Shown: in pieces, positions 42,211 to 51,387 of the stretch | Position numbering within the stretch: position 1 is the stretch's first letter | Layout of the letters: the number at the start of each line of letters is the position of its first letter | From: JAZOTM01 sp045657625 | GTDB lineage: Bacteria > Bacillota > Clostridia > Lachnospirales > Lachnospiraceae | Direction of reading: 5' to 3' | Length of the DNA: 64,000 nt | NCBI GenBank assembly: GCA_045657625.1 | Contig: JAZOTM010000046.1 | Location: 1 to 64,000, forward strand | The notes under the pieces: model-generated | The model's input: the letters and a program-made list of their open reading frames with translations, nothing else | The model's database searches: none | What the model was told of the DNA's origin: nothing | Program-made: the position numbers and the translations under genes

Positions 42211-43089
42211 TTACACTTTTTTCACCTGATAGAGTTTCCGAAACTGCAACGGTGTCATTCCATATCTTGCCGTAAATGCTTTGATATATCCTCTGGCATC
42301 TGTAAATCCATGGTCTAAAGCAATATCCATGATTTTTTTCTCCTCAAACAGCAAATCATGCATCGCCATTCCAACCCTATAATCCAGCACATAATCTCGA
42401 AAAGTCACGCCTGTAGACTCATGGAAAAAACGAGAAAAATACCCCTTGGAAAAATAGAATTTTTTCGCCACTTCTTCTTCCCGCAAAGGTTCTTGATAAG
42501 ATTCCTCAATATAGCGCAAAATCCCACGCAGGCGTTCCAGGTTCTTTTCGTTGTTGATGGGCATAATATCACTTTTTTCCACTAGACGGGTTCTCGCAAG
42601 TAGCGCCACCAGTTCATATAAAAGCCCCTTCATTTCCAAAACCCCGTAGGTATCTTCCTCCTTCAGTCTAGGATAAAGGGTCGCGATTTTGGACAACAGC
42701 CCCATCAACTCTTCTTTTCGCCCGGTAGAAAACACACGAAAATATTTTTCCTGAAAATCCGGAATCAACTGCGCCACAAAATCCCTTGGAATCTGCACCA
42801 CCGTTGTTACGGATTTTCCAATTTCACATTTGGAATGATGCGCTTCGATTTTATGAATACTCTCGGAATTTACCACTAAAATTTGATTTTCTACATTTTC
42901 ATAGCATTTTCCATCTACATAAAAACTAACGCCCTTGGTTTTATTCCAAATAATCTCAATCGCAGAATGCCAATGCTCCGCAATACGCCCGGTATTCATA
43001 CTAGGGTATAAATCCGGGCGATAAATAATATCCAGCACCTTCACCGGGATTTCCTTGGGGAAGGCAATGGTTTCATATTTTTGACTCAT
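42211..43089 (-). CDS. AraC family transcriptional regulator
   Basis: 292 residues. The N-terminal cupin-like sensor domain (about 1-150) contains EHWHSAIEIIWNKTKG. Two helix-turn-helix motifs sit at the C-terminus: REEEVAKKFYFSKGYFSRFFHESTGVTFRDYVLDYRV and MDIALDHGFTDARGYIKAFTARYGMTPLQFRK, both typical of AraC/XylS. It lies 90 bp upstream of the esterase gene in the same direction and is its likely regulator, probably responding to a sugar or plant product. AGGATG precedes the ATG. Confidence 0.92.
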   Translation of the reverse strand: MSQKYETIAFPKEIPVKVLDIIYRPDLYPSMNTGRIAEHWHSAIEIIWNKTKGVSFYVDGKCYENVENQILVVNSESIHKIEAHHSKCEIGKSVTTVVQIPRDFVAQLIPDFQEKYFRVFSTGRKEELMGLLSKIATLYPRLKEEDTYGVLEMKGLLYELVALLARTRLVEKSDIMPINNEKNLERLRGILRYIEESYQEPLREEEVAKKFYFSKGYFSRFFHESTGVTFRDYVLDYRVGMAMHDLLFEEKKIMDIALDHGFTDARGYIKAFTARYGMTPLQFRKLYQVKKV

Positions 43090-43103
43090 GGGAACATCCT
43101 ACC

Positions 43104-43631
43104 TTAGCCGCAGTTTCCACAGCCCGGGCAGCCGGCCGGCACAGCAACGCTACTTTCGTACATATCCTCCAAAGAGCAAATGGCCTGTGCAGAAATTCCC
43201 TGCTCGGTACCGGTAAAGCCAAGGCCCTCTTCTGTAGTGGCTTTGATATTGATCTGATTTTCTGCAAGATGCAAAATCTCTGCAATCCGCGCTTCCATTT
43301 CCTGAATATATGGACGAAGCTTTGGTTTTTGCGCAATCACTGTGGCATCAATGTTTACAATGGTATAGCCCTCTTCTAAAATACGTTGTCCCACTTTCTC
43401 CAACAATTTTCCGCTATCCGCATCCTTGAAGGCATCATCCGTATCCGGGAACAATTTTCCAATATCCCCCAGGGCAGCTGCACCCAAAAGTGCATCCATA
43501 ATGGCGTGCAGCAAAACATCTGCATCCGAATGTCCCAACAATCCAAGGGTATGTGGAATCTCGATATTTCCAAGAATCAATTTTCTACCTTCGACTAATT
43601 TATGTACATCGTAACCTAATCCTACTCGCAT
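43104..43631 (-). CDS. ispF: 2-C-methyl-D-erythritol 2,4-cyclodiphosphate synthase with Cys tail
   Basis: IspF of the MEP isoprenoid pathway; cyclizes CDP-ME-2-phosphate. RVGLGYDVHKL gives the zinc Asp/His pair, LGHSDADVLLHAIMDALLGAAALGDIG the other zinc His and the family signature, and IKATTEEGLGFTGTEQGISAQA the substrate loop. Core length is normal (about 157 residues), but a tail of about 18 residues ending PAGCPGCGNCG adds three Cys, in a pattern like a small metal site. The tail is not part of the IspF fold I know. Just upstream lie three DnaA-box-like sites. Confidence 0.95.
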   Translation of the reverse strand: MRVGLGYDVHKLVEGRKLILGNIEIPHTLGLLGHSDADVLLHAIMDALLGAAALGDIGKLFPDTDDAFKDADSGKLLEKVGQRILEEGYTIVNIDATVIAQKPKLRPYIQEMEARIAEILHLAENQINIKATTEEGLGFTGTEQGISAQAICSLEDMYESSVAVPAGCPGCGNCG

Positions 43632-43666
43632 ATTCTTTCCTTTCTTTTAAGCAGATTTAAACAAAA

Positions 43667-43726
43667 TGTGGATAACGTGGAAAAAATACAACGTTTTTAT
43701 CCACACCATATATATGGTTATACACA
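43667..43726. repeat. Cluster of DnaA-box-like sites
   Basis: TGTGGATAA (43667-43675), TTATCCACA (43697-43705) and TTATACACA (43718-43726) lie within 60 bp in the ispF promoter region. Two are exact DnaA boxes (one on each strand), and the third has one change. No dnaA, dnaN or other origin gene is nearby, so a DnaA-binding reservoir or a DnaA-controlled promoter is more likely than oriC. Confidence 0.6.
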
Positions 43727-43751
43727 AGTTTTCAACATTTTGCAAACATCG

Positions 43752-43795
43752 AAAAAAAAGCCCTTTTCCAAAGATTTCTCTTTGAAAAAGGGCTT
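43752..43795 (-). terminator. Terminator downstream of pta
   Basis: AAGCCCTTTTCCAAAG / CTTTGAAAAAGGGCTT (43758-43773, 43780-43795), with eight T read leftwards. It lies about 200 bp past the pta stop. The gap 43796-44004 holds two copies of GTTACAAA and a loose hairpin GAACCG/CGGTTC, but no gene. Confidence 0.85.
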
Positions 43796-44004
43796 CATAA
43801 ACGAGGAGGAACCGCCAATCTTGGGGGAATTGACGGTTCGTAAGGGGAGAGTTTTTAAAAAGTGGTTAACTTTTTATGGTTATATATTATCAGTTAATAA
43901 TCTCAGAAAAATTGAAATTGTGTTACAAATTTGTTACAAACGACGTTTTTCCATAAACAATTTATAAACAGTCTATCCACAATCTAAACTTCCAAAAAAA
44001 ACCA

Positions 44005-44988
44005 TTAAGCAAGAGCTGCTGTAATGATTGCCATAGAGTAAACTTCACCTGCGTTGCATCCTCTGGACAAATCATTGATTGGTGCATTCAAACCAAGTAA
44101 GATTGGTCCATATGCTTCGAAGTTTCCAAGTCTCTGTGCAATCTTGTATCCGATGTTTCCTGCACTGATATCCGGGAAAATAAAGGTATTTGCATAACCG
44201 GCTACCGTAGATTCCGGACATTTTGTACGAGCTACACGAGGAGATACGGCTGCGTCGAACTGAAGCTCTCCTTCAATTGCAAGCTCCGGATAACGTCCCT
44301 TTGCCTTTAATGCTGCATTTCTCATCTTTTCTACGTCTTCGCCCTTTCCGGAACCAAGTGTAGAGTAGCTTAAGAAAGCAACCTTTGGATCTACACCGAA
44401 AATACGAGCACATTCTGCTGCTTCTCCGGCGATTTCTACCAATTCATCCTCTGTTGGCTTGATGTTGATGGCACAGTCACCCATAGCAAGTACTTCGTTC
44501 TCTCCTGTTGCAGAAGGACGAACCAAAATAAATACAGAAGAAACAATGCTATTTCCCGGTTTTGTCTTAATCAACTGAAGCGCCGGACGAACGGTATCTG
44601 CTGTAGAGTATGTAGCTCCTCCTAATAAAGAATCTGCAATACCCATCTTTACAAGCATGGTACCGAAGTAGTTTGCCTGAGATAATACCAAACGTGCTTC
44701 TTCCGGTGTCACACCTTTGCTCTTACGAAGTTCGCAGAACATATCTACCATTTCATCCATACGATCGAAGTTCTTTGGATTGATAATTTCTGCTCCACGA
44801 ATATTGAAACCGCTTTCCTCAGCAGCCTTGTAGATTTCATCCTCATCTCCTACCAAAATCGGATGTAAAAAAGTACCTGCTAACAATCTGGAAGCAGCCT
44901 CTAAAATACGAGGATCAGAACCCTCTGTAAATACGATTTTCTTTGGATTTTTTTTCAAAATGTCAATCAATTGTCCAAAACCAAACAT
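44005..44988 (-). CDS. pta: Phosphate acetyltransferase
   Basis: 327 residues of the short Pta type; converts acetyl-CoA and phosphate to acetyl phosphate for acetate formation and ATP. IVFTEGSDPRILEAASRL, LVLSQANYFGTMLVKMGIADSLLGGATYSTADTVRPALQLIKT, LAMGDCAIN, LQFDAAVSPRVA and AGNIGYKIAQRLG are family motifs. AAAGGAG precedes the ATG. The usual partner ackA does not follow here; a terminator does, after a 200-bp gap. Confidence 0.97.
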   Translation of the reverse strand: MFGFGQLIDILKKNPKKIVFTEGSDPRILEAASRLLAGTFLHPILVGDEDEIYKAAEESGFNIRGAEIINPKNFDRMDEMVDMFCELRKSKGVTPEEARLVLSQANYFGTMLVKMGIADSLLGGATYSTADTVRPALQLIKTKPGNSIVSSVFILVRPSATGENEVLAMGDCAINIKPTEDELVEIAGEAAECARIFGVDPKVAFLSYSTLGSGKGEDVEKMRNAALKAKGRYPELAIEGELQFDAAVSPRVARTKCPESTVAGYANTFIFPDISAGNIGYKIAQRLGNFEAYGPILLGLNAPINDLSRGCNAGEVYSMAIITAALA

Positions 44989-45161
44989 TTCTTTTCTCCT
45001 TTTTTCTTGAATTCAAATTTAAGATGATTATTTTTCTCAAATTGGTTTTTGTCACACACTCTTTTTCCCTACACAAGTATGTATACAATATCTAATGTTT
45101 ATTTTATGCCCATTATTTTAAAAAAACAACGTTTCGGATTGGTCTTTTTCAAGTACATGTG

Positions 45162-45779
45162 TCACGTTCTCTCAAATCTGCGCCGCAAAAGATTGACTTT
45201 TTTTTGACAATCTTCCAAATTGGTCATATTGTCGTCATTTAAGTAGCTAATCAAATGTTTTATAATAATATCTACCAAAATATCTATAAAATAATGCTGT
45301 TCTTCCTCATCAATTAAGGATAGTTTCGTAAAATCAATTTTTTCCCATATCGCATTTATGACATGTTTTTTACGATTTGTGAAATCACTTTTTTCATCCG
45401 CGTTTCCTTGTAAAAACAGCATCACTGCTTCTCTGTTGGACAGGAGCACACGAAAGTCTCCTTCCCCATTTTGCCCACTTCCCAGGAAAATAATAGGCAC
45501 TGCTTCCTCAAAACTGGCAAACAAATCTCCCTGATTTTTCTTCAGAGTTTCCTCCACCAGATGAATGACAATTTCACTATATTCCTCCATCAGAAAGCCA
45601 AACATGTCCTCTTTTCCATCAAAATATTGATAGATGCTTCCCCTGGAAATTTCCGCGGTTTTAATAATGCGATTCAAAGAGACATTTTCATAAGAGTGTG
45701 CCAAAAATTCTTCTTTTATGGCGTTTTCCACCCTTTGCCTCTTTTCTTCCGGCAAATGATAAAAGGTTGCTTTTGGCAT
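45162..45779 (-). CDS. TetR family regulator of the RND pump
   Basis: About 205 residues. The N-terminal HTH (KRQRVENAIKEEFLAHSYENVSLNRIIKTAEISRGSIYQYFDGKEDMFG) is a clear TetR domain, followed by a helical ligand domain with Phe/Leu/Glu-rich stretches. The ATG at 45779 lies 1 bp after the stop of the RND gene, with AGGAGG inside that gene's end, so the two form one operon. It probably represses the pump operon; a palindrome at 49851-49867 is a candidate operator. Confidence 0.92.
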   Translation of the reverse strand: MPKATFYHLPEEKRQRVENAIKEEFLAHSYENVSLNRIIKTAEISRGSIYQYFDGKEDMFGFLMEEYSEIVIHLVEETLKKNQGDLFASFEEAVPIIFLGSGQNGEGDFRVLLSNREAVMLFLQGNADEKSDFTNRKKHVINAIWEKIDFTKLSLIDEEEQHYFIDILVDIIIKHLISYLNDDNMTNLEDCQKKVNLLRRRFERT

Positions 45780-45780
45780 A

Positions 45781-48700
45781 TTACACTCCCTCCTCTCTCT
45801 GTTTTTCCAAAAATTCTGCCGCATCATCCGGTACGTCGTCCAAATTGTCGTCTCCCACATCAATGACTCTTGGCTGTTTCCGATAGAGAATGTCATACAT
45901 AATCGGCACGATAAATAAGGTCATCAATGTGGCATAGGCCAAACCTGCCGCTACAACAATCGCCATCCCTTTTCCCATTTCACTACTTGCCTCCTGGCTA
46001 AATACCATCGCAAGCATGGCTAGAATCGTGGTCAAAGCCGTCATAAAAATCGGACGCATACGTACTTTTCCTGTGGCAATCAAAGCATCTCGTTTTTTCA
46101 TACCACCCAAGCGCAATTGATTGGTATAATCCACAAACACAATACCATTGTTTACAACCGTACCCATCAATACCAAAAATCCCATTAAGGTAACCAAAGA
46201 CATCTGCGTATTGGTAGCAAGCATACCAAGCAAACCTCCGGTAAAGGCCAAAGGCACGGTAAAAATAACAATAAACGGGGACAACAAACTCTGGAACTGC
46301 GCCACCATAACCAAATAAATCAGGACTGCACCAAGAAGCATCAAAAGCATCATCTGGCTCAACATCTTTTCGATATTTTCTGTTTCTCCACCAAATGAAT
46401 AACTATATCCCTTTGGGAACTCATAAGAAGCAAGCTTTGTTTCCAAAGTTCTGGTTAAGAGATTCAAATTGTATCCATCTGCCACATCTGCTGTTACGGA
46501 AATATATCTGGAGCCGTTTTCACGATCCACCGCATTCATGCCTACACTATATTCCACTGTTCCCACTTCACTTAGGGTATGACTTTCCTCCACGGTATTT
46601 CCCTCCTCGTCCAAAACACTGGCCGTAAAGGTGAAATCCAGTAGATTTTCCTTGGTCAATAAGTGGTTTTCGTTGATAATGGTCACTTCCATATCCGCGT
46701 CATCAATGGTCAATGTAGTGGCCGTGGCTGTCGTTGACAACGCGTCCAAAATTTCCTGATAAATCTGTGCCTCTGTGACGCCCAGTCTGCGAAGTTCGTC
46801 CTTATCCAGAATTAAAATCAGTTCTTCCGACGCCTCTTCCTGTCCATTGGTAATATTGGTGAAGCCTTCTACTTCCCCTACAATTTCCATAATATCTTCT
46901 GACACAGAAACCAACGTTTCTAGATCACTACCGGAAATCTGTAATTCCAAACCACTTCCCAATAAGGTATCCATATCCCCCATCATGGAGTTGGTAATGG
47001 TGATTTCCGCATCAAAGTCAGAAGCCGCCTCCTGTAAATTCGAAACCAAGGTATTTAATTCCTTCGTGGTAGTCAAATCCTCCTCCGGAATGATAAAAGC
47101 GGTAATTGTATTGGAGGAAGAACTATCCGAAGACAGGAAACTGCCCATAATGCCGGAACTGCTGCCTCCATCCATTGCTCCAATATAAGCCACACCCTCT
47201 ACCTCTAAGAGCGCATCCATAATTGCATCCGCTTTTTCATATACCGTATCCGTGTCATCCTCCTCCGGCATCACGGCGGTCATCTGAATCTGGGTCGAAC
47301 CGGCATCCGGCAACAGTACGACACCCATTTCAAATACAGCACGAATGGTAAAAATCAAAAGTACAATTGCAATCGCCAACGGTACAATTTTAAACCGCAG
47401 GCACCATGCCAAAATGGTTCCATAAACATTCTGAATCTTTTCAAAAATCTTATGTTGCTTCGGCTGCACACGTTTCAACAAAAAGGACGCAAACACCGGA
47501 ACCACCGTCAGGGCTACCAGTAAAGATGCCACCAAAGAATAGGTAATGGTCAAAGAAAACGGTAGCATGAGCTGACGTACCAACCCGGTAGTAAATACAA
47601 TCGGGAAAAATACGCAAATGGTGGTTAAGGTGGAGGAAATAATCGGTGCCGCCACCTGTTTGGCTCCCTGGACAGAGGATCTGGCCGCAGATAAACCGCG
47701 ATATCGCAAACGATAAATGTTTTCAATGACTACGACAGAGTTATCTACCAGCATGCCGATGGCTAGGGATATACCAAATAAGGACATCATGTTAATGGAT
47801 ATATCTGTAAAATACATGAATACCAATGCCGTCAATACACTGAAAGGAATACTGAAGGCCACCACTAAGGTCGGGCGGATATCCAACAACAAAATTGCCA
47901 AAATAAGCACTGCCAAAAGGGCCCCTTGTACCATGCTGGTAAAGATATTTTTAATCAAGATATCTATATAGTCTCCTTGGTCCATTAATGCTACAATGCT
48001 TAATCCTTCGTATTCGCTTTCCAACTCTTCGATCGTTGCGTTGGTCAAATCCGATACATCACTGGTTCCTGCTGTACTACTCTTGTAAATAGAAAGCAAA
48101 ATACCCAAATCTCCATTGACCTTGGCATAGCTTTCCCCTGCATTATCAATAACTGTAATGGTTGCCACATCGCCCAAGGTCACATCACCGATGCCATCCA
48201 GGGAAACAAGAACCATATTTTCCAAATCTTCGATGGATTCATAATTTTCTCCCACCTTCAGTAGCCACTGGTTGTCTTCCTCATCGTCTATATAACCGGC
48301 AGGCATAGAAAAGTTCTGGGCATAAACCAAGGCTGCCAGGGTATCGATTTCCAACAACGTATCAATATTGGCATTTTCTAAAGCCGCTTTCTCTGCTTCT
48401 TCAAAATCCGCTGTGGCTTCCTCCAGCTGTTCCTTGGCATCCGCCAATGCCGTACGACCGGAAGCAATCTGTGCGCTGGCAGAGCCGAAGCCTGCTGCTG
48501 CAGAAATCTTTCCTTGTTCTGCCGCCTTATAAGCACTGTCCAAGTCTCCGATTTGATTATTCAATGCATCTAACACCGCCTGTGCTGCTACAATTTCGGT
48601 ATTTAAATTTGCAATCTCCGTATCAATCTGAGGAATACGTACCTCAACAATCTGATACAGCTGCGATAAGGAATCTGTGGTTAAAGCGGAAATGGAGGAT

Positions 48701-49806
48701 GCATAAGTACTATAGCTACTGTCCATGGTAGCCATAACTCCTACAAAGGCCTTCAAGGTTGCCAATTTCGTAGGATTATCAATGGCATCCTTTACGCTGG
48801 TGGGTAAAGAAGATGCCGTAAAATCACTATATCCTGCGGTTTCCATGGCTGCCTGAATGTAAGCCAACGTGGTACTGTCCATGGCAGATACTGTACTGTA
48901 AATCGTAGAAAACATGGTATTGAGTGAAGAATAAGAAGTGGTGACTCCATTATCCACATAGGCGCTTTTCTCCGCTTCCAAAGCCGTTTTGCTGGCTTGT
49001 AATCCATTGAGATTTGCAGTATAGGCAGACTTTGCCGCCTCAGCCTGGTCCAACGCCAAAGTAGCTTCCGCAAGTTCATCCGTTGCGCTTTCCTGCTGAC
49101 TCTTTAAAGCTGCTTCCTGCTCATTTAATTTCTTTTCCGCACTACTGATTTCAGAAGATGCCGCATTCAGTTCCTTCTTTGCTTCATCCAGTTTGTCATT
49201 TACCTGAAGCAACAATTCTCCATTGATATCATCAATCTTATCCTGGTCCAGACGCACCTCTATGGTTTGCTCCACCAGACCGGTTTCCGTCACACTTGCC
49301 ACACCCTCCTGTCGTTCAAAGGTGGGTGTAATGGTCTCCTCCACAAAATCGGAGAGTTCATATATATCCATGCCACTATAGCTGACGCTGACATACATGG
49401 TTGCCACCATGTCCATACTGATTTCCATGATATTCGGGGTTCCGGCTTCCTCCGGCAGAGAAGACTCGATTTGATTGACCGCCGAAGATACTTTTACCAT
49501 GGCGGAATCCATATCTGTTCCATCGCTAAATTCCAAAGTGATGGCACTATAGTTTTCCCCACTGATACTGGTGACATTTTCCACACCGGATACAGTACCC
49601 AGACTACTCTCTAATAGTTTGGTAACATTTTCCTCTACTTTTTCCGGGCTGGCGCCGGGATACGTCGTAATCACCAGCATATAAGGCAAATCCATATCCG
49701 GAAGCAAACTGGTCTCAATACGCATTAAACTAACGGCTCCAATAATCATGACAATGATGACTGCCACAATCACCGTAAATGGTTTCTTTACACTATACTT
49801 AATCAT
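45781..49806 (-). CDS. RND efflux transporter with coiled-coil insertion
   Basis: A 1341-residue RND (HAE1/AcrB-like) pump, about 290 longer than AcrB. The first half has MIKYSVKKPFTVIVAV (helix 1), SLLPDMDLPYMLVITTYPGASPEKVEENVT (porter), and IDDINGELLLQV at the porter/docking junction. An insertion of about 285 residues (about 200-485) follows: an alternating Ala/Glu/Lys coiled coil (201-283), a middle region (284-395) and a return coiled coil (396-478). The usual NFSMPAG docking segment then resumes. The transmembrane core has GISLAIGMLVDNSVVVIENI and GFLVLMGTVVNNGIVFVDY. Residues for proton relay are present in helix 4. A Gram-positive lacks TolC, so the hairpin may reach through the wall or replace an adaptor; this is inferred. 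Confidence 0.93.
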   Translation of the reverse strand: MIKYSVKKPFTVIVAVIIVMIIGAVSLMRIETSLLPDMDLPYMLVITTYPGASPEKVEENVTKLLESSLGTVSGVENVTSISGENYSAITLEFSDGTDMDSAMVKVSSAVNQIESSLPEEAGTPNIMEISMDMVATMYVSVSYSGMDIYELSDFVEETITPTFERQEGVASVTETGLVEQTIEVRLDQDKIDDINGELLLQVNDKLDEAKKELNAASSEISSAEKKLNEQEAALKSQQESATDELAEATLALDQAEAAKSAYTANLNGLQASKTALEAEKSAYVDNGVTTSYSSLNTMFSTIYSTVSAMDSTTLAYIQAAMETAGYSDFTASSLPTSVKDAIDNPTKLATLKAFVGVMATMDSSYSTYASSISALTTDSLSQLYQIVEVRIPQIDTEIANLNTEIVAAQAVLDALNNQIGDLDSAYKAAEQGKISAAAGFGSASAQIASGRTALADAKEQLEEATADFEEAEKAALENANIDTLLEIDTLAALVYAQNFSMPAGYIDDEEDNQWLLKVGENYESIEDLENMVLVSLDGIGDVTLGDVATITVIDNAGESYAKVNGDLGILLSIYKSSTAGTSDVSDLTNATIEELESEYEGLSIVALMDQGDYIDILIKNIFTSMVQGALLAVLILAILLLDIRPTLVVAFSIPFSVLTALVFMYFTDISINMMSLFGISLAIGMLVDNSVVVIENIYRLRYRGLSAARSSVQGAKQVAAPIISSTLTTICVFFPIVFTTGLVRQLMLPFSLTITYSLVASLLVALTVVPVFASFLLKRVQPKQHKIFEKIQNVYGTILAWCLRFKIVPLAIAIVLLIFTIRAVFEMGVVLLPDAGSTQIQMTAVMPEEDDTDTVYEKADAIMDALLEVEGVAYIGAMDGGSSSGIMGSFLSSDSSSSNTITAFIIPEEDLTTTKELNTLVSNLQEAASDFDAEITITNSMMGDMDTLLGSGLELQISGSDLETLVSVSEDIMEIVGEVEGFTNITNGQEEASEELILILDKDELRRLGVTEAQIYQEILDALSTTATATTLTIDDADMEVTIINENHLLTKENLLDFTFTASVLDEEGNTVEESHTLSEVGTVEYSVGMNAVDRENGSRYISVTADVADGYNLNLLTRTLETKLASYEFPKGYSYSFGGETENIEKMLSQMMLLMLLGAVLIYLVMVAQFQSLLSPFIVIFTVPLAFTGGLLGMLATNTQMSLVTLMGFLVLMGTVVNNGIVFVDYTNQLRLGGMKKRDALIATGKVRMRPIFMTALTTILAMLAMVFSQEASSEMGKGMAIVVAAGLAYATLMTLFIVPIMYDILYRKQPRVIDVGDDNLDDVPDDAAEFLEKQREEGV

Positions 49807-49850
49807 AAAATCCTCCCAAGTAGTCGATGAGTCCCTCCTGCGCTAAGGGC

Positions 49851-49867
49851 TATTGACGCAGTCAATA
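49851..49867. promoter_or_regulatory. Candidate TetR operator palindrome
   Basis: Perfect palindrome TATTGAC-GCA-GTCAATA, 45-61 bp upstream of the RND start. Size and symmetry fit a TetR-family site, and the regulator is encoded in the same operon. Confidence 0.5.
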
Positions 49868-49896
49868 CCTTCCTCTTGCCCGAGTGCGCAATGGAA

Positions 49897-49961
49897 GTCA
49901 TTTTGCTTACGCAAAATGACAGGGTGTCATATATAGCCAAAGTATATATGACACCCTGTCA
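49897..49961. repeat. Two long adjacent perfect hairpins
   Basis: GTCATTTTGC-TTAC-GCAAAATGAC (49897-49920) abuts a 19-bp perfect stem TGACAGGGTGTCATATATA / TATATATGACACCCTGTCA (49917-49935, 49943-49961), sharing TGAC. There is no T run on either side, so a plain terminator is unlikely. Possibly a regulatory site or a remnant of a small mobile element. Confidence 0.7.
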
Positions 49962-50011
49962 CAACTCAAGAAACTTTTTCTAAATTTCTATGAAATTATT
50001 CTATTGTAAAC

Positions 50012-51379
50012 TTACTCTGTTTTAATTGCCGCAAGCGGGCTCAACTTCATGGCACGTCTTGCCGGGAAGTATCCGGCCATCATACCGATCAACACAGCAA
50101 AAAGAATCGTTACGACACAAAGCCACACAGGGATATAGGAAATTCCTACATCACTGCCATACAAACCTCCGGTCACCTGATTGATGACAAAGGAAATCAA
50201 AAAGCTAAATCCCAAGCCAATGACACCACCAAAGAAACCAATATAACCGGCCTCCATTAAGAACATGCCGCCAATGTTTTTCATATCACATCCAAGCACC
50301 TTCATAATACCGATTTCTTTGGTTCGTTCATAAATAGACATCATCATCGTATTGGCAATACCAATCGCAGCTACCAAAAGAGAAACGGCTCCAATTCCAC
50401 CAAGTACCGCTTCGATATAGCTCATTTCTTTCTGAGACTGTTTGATCCATTCTGCCTCACTATAGGTTTCATAACCCATGTTCTGAATGGTCTGTTGCAC
50501 TTCTTCCACATTGTTAAAATCATCTACTACTACCAAAATCGTGTTGTAGTAAATATCTTTATAGGCTTTTCCACTTTTTGTGGTAGGCTGTCCGGGAATC
50601 GCTTCATTCCGAAATTCTTTTTTCAATGCCTTTTTCAATGCTTCTAGGTTGCAATAAGTATTCCAGCTGAAGCTATTGTAACTGCTATCTCCTCCGGCCA
50701 CGACACCGGCTGTTTTAATGGAATACTTTTTCGGTGCTTTGGTTTGTGTCCCATCTTCTCCCGAAGTACCACTTTGCATTGCCCAATATGCATCGGAATC
50801 TAAATATACCTGTACCGGTTTATTCATCAAATCATAATCTAAGGTTTCCCCGGTCTCATAATAAGGAGAATCCCCGGTCTTTGGATTATAATATCCATTC
50901 AAGGCCATATTTCCATATAAAAACGTCAACTCATTCTCATCACTGGGAAGTTCTCCACTTTCCAATGGGATATTCATGATCTCCATGGCTTCCGTGGGAA
51001 GTCCCGTAAGATTCACATAGCAAATATATTTTCCAAATTTTGCAATGACATCCACCTGAAGCTCCGGATACGCACCGGATACATGATCCAACACTTCCAA
51101 GGACTCTACGGTACTATCGCTCAGATACTGGTCTGCCTGTGACCCGGACTCATTGCCGCTATTGGAACCATAGTCATAAGGTGCCGAAACCTCAATGGTG
51201 GTCATACTGGCAGCATCCTGTATCTCCGACAGCATGGCGCGTTCCAGCCCCATTCCCAAACTCATCATGACTACAATAGAAGATACACCGATAATAACAC
51301 CCAGTACGGTAAGAATGGTACGGACTCTTCGCTTCCACAAATTGGAAAGACTCATTTTCAACATATCTTTAAGTTTCAT
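50012..51379 (-). CDS. MacB-like ABC transporter permease (FtsX fold)
   Basis: 455 residues. An N-terminal helix (RTILTVLGVIIGVSSIVVMMSLG) is followed by a large extracellular MacB_PCD-like domain (about 50-330), then three C-terminal membrane helices of FtsX type, with IANTMMMSIYERTKEIGIMKVLG and the end PARRAMKLSPLAAIKTE. With the ATPase gene and a membrane-anchored secreted protein gene it forms a three-gene operon. The substrate (peptide, lipid or antibiotic) is unknown. Confidence 0.93.
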   Translation of the reverse strand: MKLKDMLKMSLSNLWKRRVRTILTVLGVIIGVSSIVVMMSLGMGLERAMLSEIQDAASMTTIEVSAPYDYGSNSGNESGSQADQYLSDSTVESLEVLDHVSGAYPELQVDVIAKFGKYICYVNLTGLPTEAMEIMNIPLESGELPSDENELTFLYGNMALNGYYNPKTGDSPYYETGETLDYDLMNKPVQVYLDSDAYWAMQSGTSGEDGTQTKAPKKYSIKTAGVVAGGDSSYNSFSWNTYCNLEALKKALKKEFRNEAIPGQPTTKSGKAYKDIYYNTILVVVDDFNNVEEVQQTIQNMGYETYSEAEWIKQSQKEMSYIEAVLGGIGAVSLLVAAIGIANTMMMSIYERTKEIGIMKVLGCDMKNIGGMFLMEAGYIGFFGGVIGLGFSFLISFVINQVTGGLYGSDVGISYIPVWLCVVTILFAVLIGMMAGYFPARRAMKLSPLAAIKTE

Positions 51380-51387
51380 AGGAACCT

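Noticed and set aside
43667..43726. Chromosomal origin oriC
   Set aside because: DnaA boxes are present but no dnaA, dnaN, rpmH or similar genes, and no AT-rich unwinding region with clustered boxes typical of oriC.
43668..43967. ORF of 99 codons upstream of ispF
   Set aside because: It covers the DnaA-box cluster and a terminator hairpin and has no ribosome binding site.
49917..49961. Rho-independent terminator at the 19-bp hairpin
   Set aside because: No T run follows on either strand.
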